DNA of 64,000 nucleotides from NCBI GenBank assembly GCA_963752565.1, contig CAVVZC010000028.1, positions 117,238-181,237 of the forward strand, read 5' to 3'. Shown here in pieces: positions 1 to 9,301 of this stretch (its first letter is position 1; every line of letters starts with the position of its first letter). Below the pieces are notes generated by a model. That model saw only the letters and a list, made by a program, of their open reading frames with translations. It did no database searches and was not told the DNA's origin. Source of the DNA: UBA11574 sp963752565 (GTDB taxonomy: Bacteria; Desulfobacterota; Desulfobacteria; Desulfobacterales; UBA11574). Both the position numbers and the translations under genes were made by a program.

Positions 1-1268
<1,268 letters not shown>

Positions 1269-1349
1269 ACAAAATAATTGACACAATCTCTTTGAACATT
1301 TTGTTGTACTCATTCTCAAATTGTTATTGCACTGAATGCAAAACGTTTT

Positions 1350-1467
<118 letters not shown>

Positions 1468-1475
1468 TTTTTTAT

Positions 1476-1512
1476 AACCCGGAATCATCATCTGATGGCT
1501 CCGGGTTTTTTT
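1476..1512 (+). terminator. Rho-independent terminator of the rrn operon
   Basis: An 8-bp stem, AACCCGGA (1476-1483) pairing with TCCGGGTT (1500-1507), continues into an inner CATCA/TGATG pairing and runs into a T-tract at 1506-1512. It lies just past the 5S gene, as expected for the end of an rRNA transcription unit. Confidence 0.85.
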
Positions 1513-1892
1513 ATGGGTTGAATCGCTTCATGGGTAATACTTTTTTTCAAAACGTGTAATCACGCCGGAGGCGGACAAGCCTCGTGGTTAAATGATCGTA
1601 AAGAAAGAACAGATTTCAATATAAAAACAATGGGTTCATATAGAATAAAATGCGATTTAATTTTGGAACTGTTTCGGCGTGTATCAGTTCATTCTAACAA
1701 CCACTAAACCACTCAAACAGTACACGCTTTTTAAAAAAAGATTATCCATTCCATTTATGTAAGGACGTTTTAAAATAAAAACTCCCCGCCCCTCAATCTT
1801 TTTTCGGTTGGAAATTTCAGTATTAACAAAATATTGCCGATATTGTTTTAATAACAACCCATAATATTATATTTCTATTTAAAAGGTTCAAT
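1513..1892. other. Intergenic region upstream of the two-component operon
   Basis: About 380 bases of AT-rich DNA separate the rrn terminator from the histidine kinase gene. No coding region, tRNA or convincing hairpin was seen. It presumably holds the promoter for the two-component pair, but no clear sigma-70 or sigma-54 elements were picked out by eye. Confidence 0.4.
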
Positions 1893-3455
1893 GTGTATAC
1901 CCGAAGTTTAAAGACGAATATTGCTGTTCAACTGGTGGTGCTATTCTTGCTGGCAATGATTTTAACCGAATTTGTAATGATTATTCTTATGCAGAAGGCT
2001 CTTATCAGATCAGAAATTTCAAAAGGACATGCTTTATTATCAGGGATCAATCTTAATAATACAAAGTATTCTAATTCGAAAAATGTCATCGCACCCTCTA
2101 ATTTTCAGGATGATTTTGCCAAAATGATCACTGAAACAGGATTTTCTTGTCTCCTAATTATGGATGAAAATCAAAACCGAGTTTATTCAGGTGGCAAAAG
2201 CTGTGATATACAAAACGAACTCGAAGCAATTACCCGACAGACAATTCGGTCCGGGATTAAAACCACCCGACTTTTTGGTTCAACTTGGTGGGGGGTGTGG
2301 AAGCAAGGGCAGGATATGATTATATCAGCACCTTTGATTCGAGAAGGAAGGGTTGTCGGAGGGAGCAGCGTAGCACTATCTCTTACAGGAGTATATGAGG
2401 TCTTGAAGCGGACACAATATGTCTTATTAATATATATACTTGTAAACACGGTTGTTTTTACCTTTATTGGTTTTTATCGAATGACGAGAATTTCTGTAAG
2501 ACCTTTACAGAGACTGGTTAAAAGAGCCGAAGAATATCAAGATGATAATGAAATTTTTTTTCTGTCCGAGAGTGAGGACAACGAGTTCAACAAGCTCTCC
2601 AAAGCATTGAATAGAATGCTTGGGCACATCGCTGAGGATAAAGAAAAACTCCAGACCGCCGTAGCATCTTTAGAGAAGGCAAATATTGATTTGAAACAGG
2701 CTCAAAAAGATATCATCCGGGCGGAAAAATTGGCATCTGTCGGCAGACTATCTGCAGGAATCGCTCATGAAATTGGAAATCCAATTGGTATTATAAAGGG
2801 TTATCTTGAACTGCTTAAAGGAAATGACATTTCAAATAATGACAGAGAAGAATTTCTTCAGCGCACTGAAGCCGAGTTAAAACGAATCGATACGATTATC
2901 CGTCAACTTCTTGACTTCTCCAGGCCCTCGAGCGAGGATGTGAAAACTGTTTCTGTTCACGCAATCATCGAAGATACCATAGGTGCATCTCGGTTTCATC
3001 CTTTAATGTCCGATATAGATTTGGACTTAAGATTATTTGCGGAAAATGATGGGGTTATTGCAGATTCGAATCAGTTAAGGCAGGTTTTTTTGAATCTGAT
3101 TATCAATGCCGCAGATGCCATTTTATCGTCAAAGCATCTTTCAAAGGGAAGAATATCCATTACAAGCGATGTCCAAAAAAACATCCGGGAGGATTCAACT
3201 GAAGGCATGAATGTTTTGAGAATAGACTATATTGATAATGGTATCGGAATTCCAAAAACAGATCTTGGAAATATTTTCGATCCTTTTTTTACCACCAAAG
3301 CATACGGAAAAGGCACCGGTCTGGGACTTTCAGTCTGCTTTATGATTGTTGAGGGGATGGGAGGTAAGATTGAAGCCAGCAGTCAAGAAGGCCAAGGCAC
3401 AAAAATAACCGTATATCTGCCGCTTCATTTTGGTGAGGATTTAGACAATGGATAA
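1893..3455 (+). CDS. Membrane-bound sensor histidine kinase (HAMP, HisKA, HATPase_c)
   Basis: This 520-residue inner-membrane sensor kinase has a transmembrane helix at residues 11-33, a periplasmic sensing region to about 174 and a second helix at about 175-195. A HAMP linker (about 197-249) and short coiled coil follow. The dimerisation domain carries phospho-acceptor His292 in AHEIGNP. The ATP-binding domain has an N box (NLIINAAD, about 401), G1 (DNGIGIP, about 448) and G2 (GKGTGLGLS, about 472). Translation probably starts at GTG 1893, with AAGG six to seven bases upstream; an ATG at 1891 is out of frame. Its last codons overlap the NtrC-type regulator by 8 nt, so the two are translationally coupled partners. 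The architecture resembles ZraS/AtoS-class kinases. The stimulus cannot be read from sequence. Confidence 0.93.
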   Translation: MYTRSLKTNIAVQLVVLFLLAMILTEFVMIILMQKALIRSEISKGHALLSGINLNNTKYSNSKNVIAPSNFQDDFAKMITETGFSCLLIMDENQNRVYSGGKSCDIQNELEAITRQTIRSGIKTTRLFGSTWWGVWKQGQDMIISAPLIREGRVVGGSSVALSLTGVYEVLKRTQYVLLIYILVNTVVFTFIGFYRMTRISVRPLQRLVKRAEEYQDDNEIFFLSESEDNEFNKLSKALNRMLGHIAEDKEKLQTAVASLEKANIDLKQAQKDIIRAEKLASVGRLSAGIAHEIGNPIGIIKGYLELLKGNDISNNDREEFLQRTEAELKRIDTIIRQLLDFSRPSSEDVKTVSVHAIIEDTIGASRFHPLMSDIDLDLRLFAENDGVIADSNQLRQVFLNLIINAADAILSSKHLSKGRISITSDVQKNIREDSTEGMNVLRIDYIDNGIGIPKTDLGNIFDPFFTTKAYGKGTGLGLSVCFMIVEGMGGKIEASSQEGQGTKITVYLPLHFGEDLDNG

Positions 3456-4854
3456 AAAAATATCAAAGGATAACGTATTTTCCCAAAAACGTCTGCTCAT
3501 TATAGATGATGAAGAAAATATGCGTCATATGTTGTCTTCGATGCTTAAGAAGTCCGGCTACCGCGTTTATACGGCATCCGATGGTTCAGAGGCTTTGGGT
3601 ATGGTTGATCAGACATTATACGATTTCATTCTTTGTGATCTTAAAATGCCGAATATGAGTGGAATGGAGTTTTTTGAAGCTGCACGGGATAAGCTGTGGG
3701 CCAGCACTGTCATTATGATGTCAGCATATGGCAGCATCGATACAGCCGTTGAAGCCATGAAGAAGGGCGCATATGATTTCATATCCAAACCATTTAAGTT
3801 AGATGAGGTTCTTCTTACCCTTAAAAAAGCAGAAGAGCGCGAGAGTTTAAAAAGAGAGAATCGCTGGTTAAAAGAACGCATTAAAAAGATTCAAGATGAT
3901 TATCACTTTGGGAATATGGTTGCAAAAAGCAAGGGCATGGAGGCTGTATTCAAGATTGCCGAAAAAGTCGCACAGTACGATACCACGGTATTGATTTGTG
4001 GCGCAAGCGGAACCGGGAAGGAATTGATCGCACAAGGTATCCATTTTGCAGGAAAAAGGGCGAAAAATCCGCTGGTTCCTGTCAACTGTGGCGGTATACC
4101 TGAAAATTTATTGGAAAGCGAGCTTTTTGGATATAAAAGGGGCGCTTTTACAGGTGCGGACACCGATAGAAAGGGACTTTTCGAAGAAGCAGACCGAGGA
4201 ACAATTTTCTTAGATGAAATCGGGGAGTTACCCCTATCTTTGCAGGTGAAACTCCTGCGGGTATTGCAAGAAAATGAAATCAGACCCGTGGGAAATTCAA
4301 AGACAAAAAAAATAGATGTTCGTGTCATTGCTGCGACGTCTAAAAATCTTGAGGATGAAGCAAAAAATGGTACATTTCGGGAAGATCTTTTTTTCCGGCT
4401 GAATGTGATGCCGATTCAGTTGCCCCCGCTTAAGGATCGGCCTGAAGATATACCTATTTTAAGTCAACATTTTATAGACCGATTCAATATCAGCCTCGAA
4501 AAGAACATAAAAGGGATAACACCCGCAGCCATGTCTATTCTGCTCAAATACCACTGGCCAGGAAACGTCAGGGAGCTTGAAAATGTTATCGAGAGGGCTG
4601 CGGTGCTTGCCGAAGAAACGATTCTTGTGCCGGAAAACTTTCCTCTTGATTTGGGTGAGAGTTCAGAGAGAGAAAAGGTGGAAGATTTTTTCGACGGGTA
4701 CTCTCTAAAGGCTGCCCAGAAAATACTGGAAAAAAGACTCATTATAAAGGCACTTCAGGCAACAAACGGCAACCGGACGAAAGCCGCCAGGATTCTTGAA
4801 ATCAGTCATCCTTCTCTTTTGAGTAAGATTAAAACATATAACATTAACCTTTAG
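3448..4854 (+). CDS. NtrC-family sigma-54-dependent response regulator
   Basis: This 468-residue activator has three domains. The receiver (residues about 15-125) carries phospho-acceptor Asp64 and the conserved Lys114. The AAA+ domain has Walker A GASGTGKE at about 185-192, the sigma-54-contacting GAFTGA loop at 232-237 and Walker B IFLDEIGE at about 253-260. A C-terminal Fis-type helix-turn-helix includes GNRTKAARILEIS. It accepts phosphate from the upstream kinase, with which it overlaps by 8 nt, and should remodel sigma-54 RNA polymerase at target promoters. All sigma-54-interaction residues look intact. Targets are unknown; no candidate enhancer site was recognised nearby. The gene is followed at once by an inverted-repeat element. 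Confidence 0.94.
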   Translation: MDKKISKDNVFSQKRLLIIDDEENMRHMLSSMLKKSGYRVYTASDGSEALGMVDQTLYDFILCDLKMPNMSGMEFFEAARDKLWASTVIMMSAYGSIDTAVEAMKKGAYDFISKPFKLDEVLLTLKKAEERESLKRENRWLKERIKKIQDDYHFGNMVAKSKGMEAVFKIAEKVAQYDTTVLICGASGTGKELIAQGIHFAGKRAKNPLVPVNCGGIPENLLESELFGYKRGAFTGADTDRKGLFEEADRGTIFLDEIGELPLSLQVKLLRVLQENEIRPVGNSKTKKIDVRVIAATSKNLEDEAKNGTFREDLFFRLNVMPIQLPPLKDRPEDIPILSQHFIDRFNISLEKNIKGITPAAMSILLKYHWPGNVRELENVIERAAVLAEETILVPENFPLDLGESSEREKVEDFFDGYSLKAAQKILEKRLIIKALQATNGNRTKAARILEISHPSLLSKIKTYNINL

Positions 4855-4856
4855 AT

Positions 4857-5000
4857 AGTTTCCATCCAGAAATGGCCCTTTTCCGCAATCTCTGCGTCAA
4901 CCTGCGGAATTACTTGTGCGGCGTACCACTTGTACGCCTCCGCATAATTCCTTGGTTTCCTTGACCTTGCGAAAAATTGCTCATTTCTGCATTGGAAACT
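4857..5000. repeat. MITE-like element with 19-22 bp terminal inverted repeats
   Basis: The left end AGTTTCCATCCAGAAATG is matched in reverse complement by the right end, which reads AGTTTCCAATGCAGAAATGA. Between them lies a second, imperfect palindrome centred near 4930 (GCGGCGTAC facing GTACGCCTCCGC). The element is 144 bases long, encodes no transposase, and starts three bases after the regulator's stop codon. A minus-strand open frame across it is a by-product of the repeat. Confidence 0.7.
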
Positions 5001-5042
5001 TGTGTTAAAATGTAGTACCATAATAGAAGCAGGAGGATAAAA

Positions 5043-6749
5043 TTGAACGACCTTAATGCGATTCAACACATCCTCAATGATATTTACGGTACAAAGACCG
5101 GAAATCTGGCTTTTGAGAAGATTGCTGCTTTAATCGAAAGATTCCCGGTTAAAAAAGGGCCGGCGGAAGGCTATTTTTCCGAGGAGGATGTATTTTTGAT
5201 AACCTATGGCGACACCTTAAATAAAAAGGGGGAGCTTCCTCTAAAGACACTCTATCAATTTGCTGTGAGTCAATTTAAAAATGTGTTTTCAACAATACAT
5301 ATCCTCCCGTTTTGCCCATTTTCTTCAGATGATGGATTTTCGGTTATCGATTTTTTTGCGGTGAATCCCGAACTTGGTGATTGGAAGGATATTCGCCGGT
5401 TAGGTAGTGAGTTTCAGTTGATGTTTGATCTCGTGCTCAATCACGTTTCAGCAAAGAGCATGTGGTTTCAAAACTATATAAAAGAGAAGGCATACTATAA
5501 GGAGTTCGCCATTGAGGTCGATCCTTCAATCGATCTGTCTATGGTGACAAGACCTCGATCCTTACCACTTTTAACCCGATTCAAAAAAACTTCCGATGAG
5601 GTCGTGCACGTTTGGACGACATTCAGTTCCGATCAGATCGATCTGAATTACAAGAGCTTGCATGTTCTCGAAAAGATGATAGAAACCCTTCTTTTTTATG
5701 CGGAACAAGGGGCAACCTCCATCCGTCTTGATGCGATTGCATATCTTTGGAAGGAAATTGGAACGACATGTATTCATCTGAAACAGACACATCAGCTGGT
5801 TCAACTTTTTCGGAAAATATTGGACGTTGTTGCGCCGGACGTCCTGCTGATTACCGAGACCAATGTACCTCATCGTGAGAATATGAGTTATTTTGGCGAT
5901 GGACGAAATGAAGCACAAATGATTTATAATTTCACTTTGCCACCCTTGCTTTTTTATTCTTTTGTTCGGGAGGATTCAACGGTGCTGTCCGAATGGGCCA
6001 AATGTTTACGGGTAAATTCTTCCCATAATACGTTTTTCAATTTTACGGCTTCTCATGATGGAATCGGCGTGCGCCCTCTGGAAGGGATTTTGCCCCGGCC
6101 TGAAATTGACAGGCTCATTGATATCGTAAAGGAAAACGGCGGGAGCGTTTCTTATAAAAGAAACCCGGATGGTTCCCAGAGTCCGTATGAGTTGAATATA
6201 ACTTATGTGGATGCCCTGTTAAATCCCGAGAGCAAAATAGATCTTTGGCATATACCAAAGTTTTTGGCTTCCCAGGCCATCCAGTTCGTCTTGCCGGGGG
6301 TCCCTGCTTCATATATTCACAGTGTCCTCGGCTCACGGAACTGGAAAATGGGTTTACGCCAGACCCAAAGAGCAAGAACCATCAATCGGGAAAAGCTACA
6401 GGTTGATGAGGTGTTATCACAACTAAAAGATCCTGAAACATTTCGCTCCAGGATCTTTTATAATTATATTAAAATGATGAAAACCAGAAAAAAGCAATCT
6501 GCTTTTCATCCAAATGCGGATTTTGAAATACTGGAAATCGATCCAAAAGCGTTTGTTATCGCAAGGTATGCTAAGGATCAAATCATATATGCCGTCACCA
6601 ATATTTCATCCAAAAGGATTGTGATTTCATTATCGGGTGCAAGGGCTCCTCTTTGGATGAATGACCTGATTACCGGTGTGAATTTCCGTACAGATGCATT
6701 AAAATTGAATCCCTATCAATATTTATGGCTTAGCACAATGGATAGATAA
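5043..6749 (+). CDS. GH13 family sucrose phosphorylase-like glycosidase
   Basis: This 568-residue alpha-amylase superfamily enzyme is most like the GH13_18 group (sucrose phosphorylase, sucrose 6-phosphate phosphorylase, glucosylglycerate phosphorylase). It shows the (beta/alpha)8 signatures: LVLNHVS around 130, SIRLDAIAYLW with nucleophile Asp230, ITETNVPH with acid/base Glu272, and TASHDGIGVR with transition-state Asp339. There is no signal peptide, so it acts in the cytoplasm. The likely reaction is phosphorolysis of a glucosyl compatible solute or disaccharide to glucose-1-phosphate. The start is TTG at 5043, set by AGGAGG at 5031-5036. The exact substrate cannot be decided by eye; glucosylglycerate or sucrose are the leading candidates. 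Confidence 0.85.
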   Translation: MNDLNAIQHILNDIYGTKTGNLAFEKIAALIERFPVKKGPAEGYFSEEDVFLITYGDTLNKKGELPLKTLYQFAVSQFKNVFSTIHILPFCPFSSDDGFSVIDFFAVNPELGDWKDIRRLGSEFQLMFDLVLNHVSAKSMWFQNYIKEKAYYKEFAIEVDPSIDLSMVTRPRSLPLLTRFKKTSDEVVHVWTTFSSDQIDLNYKSLHVLEKMIETLLFYAEQGATSIRLDAIAYLWKEIGTTCIHLKQTHQLVQLFRKILDVVAPDVLLITETNVPHRENMSYFGDGRNEAQMIYNFTLPPLLFYSFVREDSTVLSEWAKCLRVNSSHNTFFNFTASHDGIGVRPLEGILPRPEIDRLIDIVKENGGSVSYKRNPDGSQSPYELNITYVDALLNPESKIDLWHIPKFLASQAIQFVLPGVPASYIHSVLGSRNWKMGLRQTQRARTINREKLQVDEVLSQLKDPETFRSRIFYNYIKMMKTRKKQSAFHPNADFEILEIDPKAFVIARYAKDQIIYAVTNISSKRIVISLSGARAPLWMNDLITGVNFRTDALKLNPYQYLWLSTMDR

Positions 6750-6770
6750 AAGGATTTTATAGAGATTAAC

Positions 6771-6930
6771 TCAAGTTTCGCACCCGAATATTGCGAAAGA
6801 GCCTTTGATGTAGAGGCCGAAATAAATTTTAACGGTAAAATATTTTTTTGGAGCAATAAAGCACGGCAAAAAATTTTCCGACCAGCACCGTTTTACTGAA
6901 GTTGCTGAAAATTAAGGGTGCGATAATCTA
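6771..6930. repeat. Possible short inverted-repeat element
   Basis: TCGCACCC (6778-6785) is repeated in perfect inverted form as GGGTGCGA (6916-6923), with further loose similarity around both arms. A related stretch (CAAGTTTCGCA) recurs near 46,750. This suggests a dispersed intergenic element filling the gap between two convergent genes, but the arms are short. Confidence 0.35.
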
Positions 6931-6939
6931 ATTGAAGGC

Positions 6940-7221
6940 TCATTGACCGTTAATCTTGTCCCTTAACTTCCCTGAACACTTGAATGTGACAACTTTGCGT
7001 TCTTTTAGTATCAAGTCGGCGCCTGTCGCAGGGTTTCGACCTCTCCGCTGTTGTTTTTGCTTGACACAAAATTTGCCGAATCCTGAAATCAGTACATCTT
7101 CACTTTTTTCCAGTGTACTTTTCATGATTTCCAACAAAGTTTCAATGATTTCCACAGATTTTTTTTTGGTAAAACCCAGTTCGTGTACACTTGTAACGAT
7201 ATCATTTTTTGTTAACGCCAT
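6940..7221 (-). CDS. ihfA: Integration host factor subunit alpha
   Basis: This 93-residue member of the HU/IHF family is a small basic protein that bends DNA as a heterodimer with IHF-beta. The family signature GRNPATG lies in the DNA-embracing beta arm. IHF-alpha-like features are ALTKNDIV at the N-terminus, EDVLISGFGKF in the middle and VVTFKCSGKLRDKING at the C-terminus. The start at 7221 has an excellent AGGAGG seven bases upstream. IHF commonly assists sigma-54 promoters of the kind served by the NtrC-type regulator at 3448-4854. The partner subunit gene is not in the window. A 43-aa gene ends 44 bases upstream on the same strand and probably shares its transcript. Confidence 0.92.
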   Translation of the reverse strand: MALTKNDIVTSVHELGFTKKKSVEIIETLLEIMKSTLEKSEDVLISGFGKFCVKQKQQRRGRNPATGADLILKERKVVTFKCSGKLRDKINGQ

Positions 7222-7265
7222 GGCACCTCCTAAACGAATAATTTCTTTTTAGATCTTTATTAACG

Positions 7266-7397
7266 TTAATCCTTATTTTGACTCGAGTTATCTCTGTTAA
7301 TAAGGTCAAGGTCTTCGATTTTTTCCATTGTTTTAGTGATATTCGACATAATGTTATCGATTTCAGCCTTCAGCTTCTCATCATCCGGATCATTCAT
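7266..7397 (-). CDS. Small acidic protein (43 aa) upstream of ihfA
   Basis: A short open frame starts at ATG 7397, preceded by GAGGAGG at good spacing, and ends with TAA at 7266-7268. The predicted product is 43 residues, acidic and highly charged, with helix-forming sequence such as KLKAEIDNIM and TKTMEKIEDL that could form a short coiled coil. No family was recognised. The strong ribosome binding site and placement 44 nt before ihfA suggest that it is translated and co-transcribed. An overlapping out-of-frame ATG four bases downstream is less likely, because the first ATG has the better spacing. Confidence 0.6.
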   Translation of the reverse strand: MNDPDDEKLKAEIDNIMSNITKTMEKIEDLDLINRDNSSQNKD

Positions 7398-7536
7398 TCA
7401 GTTTCCTCCTCATGTTTGGTCCATTATATCGGTATGATAAAACAGATCCATTTGTCAAGATGGTTACACTAAAAACTTTATGTTATTATAAAATTTTATG
7501 CTTTGATGATGAATAGAACATCCATATCTAACAACA

Positions 7537-9045
7537 CTATCTTTGTTGGAGCAATTCTTCGGCGATATTGAAATGGTTCCCAATATCATTTCGTAAATCC
7601 AGTCGATTTCCTTCAGGATTTTCACGGGGTATGACTCTTATTTTACCATTTTCAAAAGCTGTCAATACTTTTCTGCGCAGCTGCTCAGCCAATCGTGCTC
7701 TACTTTCTCCGGTTTTAACGGTTCCATTAACATTACAATATACGACCCTGCTGCCATCTGACTTGAAAAGCTTCTCTTCTTCTGAATATGTCATGGCAGA
7801 TGGAATCACCTGTATCTTTTTTTTCTTCAAATAGCCAAAATCAATATGGACCGGTTCTCCTTTTGTACAGGAACCTGGATACCCTTTTTGGTTTTGGGGG
7901 CCGCCAGACCCTGTAACCAGAGCCGTGCAGATGGATATTTGTTCTGATCGAACTTCCGGCGCCACTTCATTCAAATTGCCTTCAACTGTAGCTTTAATCA
8001 GTGCCCCCAGGTTCCTTATCCTGCGAACAATCGGTTGCCATTCGGGTTCCGGAGGTCGAATGTTTATTTCACAGACTCGAATTCTAGTTGGCACCATATT
8101 GTCGTCAAAAGTCAAAAAACAGCCAGGATACACCAGACATGGTCGTAACATATTTTTTTCTTTCAAGGCTTTTATCAGGGGCTTTACAATATTTTCGGCT
8201 GTCATTTCGAAAAGATCGGGTGTTTCCATGGGATGGGGCGATATACTGCCCATTCCACCGGTAATTGGATTGTCTTTACTGGCAGGACCTGGAAATCGCT
8301 CCGGATAATCCATGGATGTGGGAAGAATTTGAAAATTTCCGTTTTTGTCAATCAAAATGTTAAACGATATTTCCACCCCTGACATCCTCGATTCGATAAG
8401 GAGCGGCCATTTTGATTTTTTCCCGAATTGTCGTTTATAATTTTTTCCATAATTTTTGATTAGTGTGTCGTATACTTCTTTGATTTCCCAGGCGTTTAAA
8501 ATAATACGGGCGCCTTTACCTCCGGCGCTGTAAGGATATTTCAGGACTGCGCCGCCGAATTCGTCGATGAGTATAAGGCATGTTTTTAAAACTTTTTCGT
8601 AATTTCGGGCGTCGACTTCATGCCATTGGTCTGCTACAGGAATGCCATATTGGCGACACAGATATTTACAGGCGATTTTGTCACCCTCAATAAATGCACT
8701 TTTTCGATTAAAGCCGATGATTCGATTGAGCAAACCGGCTTTTTCAAGTTCATCAACCAGACCACCGAGCAGCAAATCTTCCGGCATCGGCATTACACAG
8801 TCGATGGATCCATTCTTTAGGGCTTTGATAATCGCGGCGGCGTACCCTTCTTTGGAGTTGTCCGCTGTTGGAATGAAATTCACCGGCCATTTCATGGACA
8901 CTGCAAATGGCTGCATGGCCGGCATCCCTCGAATAACCACTCCCTGAAAATCATCCTGATAATTTTCGCTTGTGGCTGTAGAGGTAACCAAAGCACTGAG
9001 AAGGGTCCTTCCGTCGGTTCCTGCAAATCCAATTTTATAACTCAC
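7537..9045 (-). CDS. PurD-like phosphoribosylamine--glycine ligase (divergent ATP-grasp)
   Basis: This cytoplasmic ATP-grasp ligase has an N-terminal Rossmann-like domain (YKIGFAGTDG), a glycine-rich nucleotide loop (YSAGGKGARI), PurD-type ITGGMGSISPHP and a metal-binding CEINIRP segment. PurD joins glycine to phosphoribosylamine in purine synthesis. The canonical PurD block after the metal site (usually reading GDPETQ) is altered here to PPEPEWQ, so the family is clear but the exact activity less so. The longest frame opens at 9069, but AAAGGAGA sits just before GTG 9045 and the homologous N-terminus begins there, giving 502 residues, longer than the usual 420-430. It stands alone on the minus strand, with tRNA-Thr upstream. 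Confidence 0.75.
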   Translation of the reverse strand: MSYKIGFAGTDGRTLLSALVTSTATSENYQDDFQGVVIRGMPAMQPFAVSMKWPVNFIPTADNSKEGYAAAIIKALKNGSIDCVMPMPEDLLLGGLVDELEKAGLLNRIIGFNRKSAFIEGDKIACKYLCRQYGIPVADQWHEVDARNYEKVLKTCLILIDEFGGAVLKYPYSAGGKGARIILNAWEIKEVYDTLIKNYGKNYKRQFGKKSKWPLLIESRMSGVEISFNILIDKNGNFQILPTSMDYPERFPGPASKDNPITGGMGSISPHPMETPDLFEMTAENIVKPLIKALKEKNMLRPCLVYPGCFLTFDDNMVPTRIRVCEINIRPPEPEWQPIVRRIRNLGALIKATVEGNLNEVAPEVRSEQISICTALVTGSGGPQNQKGYPGSCTKGEPVHIDFGYLKKKKIQVIPSAMTYSEEEKLFKSDGSRVVYCNVNGTVKTGESRARLAEQLRRKVLTAFENGKIRVIPRENPEGNRLDLRNDIGNHFNIAEELLQQR

Positions 9046-9205
9046 AATATCTCCTTTTGTTTTGGACAAAAAGTATTTTGCCGGAACATAAACGCCGGTT
9101 GCACAATAATACGAATTGGGTTATAGCGATTTGAAGAAATACCTAATTGTAAAGGCAAGAAATAAAAAGGATTTCCAGAATAAATGACGAAAACCCCTCA
9201 AAAGG

Positions 9206-9281
9206 TGGAGCCGACGGGCGGATTCGAACCGCCTACCTGCTGATTACGAATCAGCTGCTCTACCAACTGAGCTACGCCGGC
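9206..9281 (-). tRNA. tRNA-Thr (anticodon CGT)
   Basis: A complete cloverleaf of 76 bases can be folded. The acceptor stem GCCGGCG pairs with CGTCGGC, and the discriminator base is followed by an encoded CCA. The D arm contains AGCTCAGTTGGTAGAGC. The anticodon stem-loop CTGATTCGTAATCAG exposes CGT, and the T arm carries GGTTCGAATCC. Anticodon CGT reads ACG codons for threonine. It stands alone between the PurD-like gene and the divergent mfd gene. Confidence 0.96.
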
Positions 9282-9301
9282 ACAATTAGAAGATAACTAC
9301 T

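Noticed and set aside
4851..5069. Minus-strand 72-codon frame after the response regulator
   Set aside because: It is read through the inverted-repeat element and has no protein resemblance; it overlaps the GH13 start.
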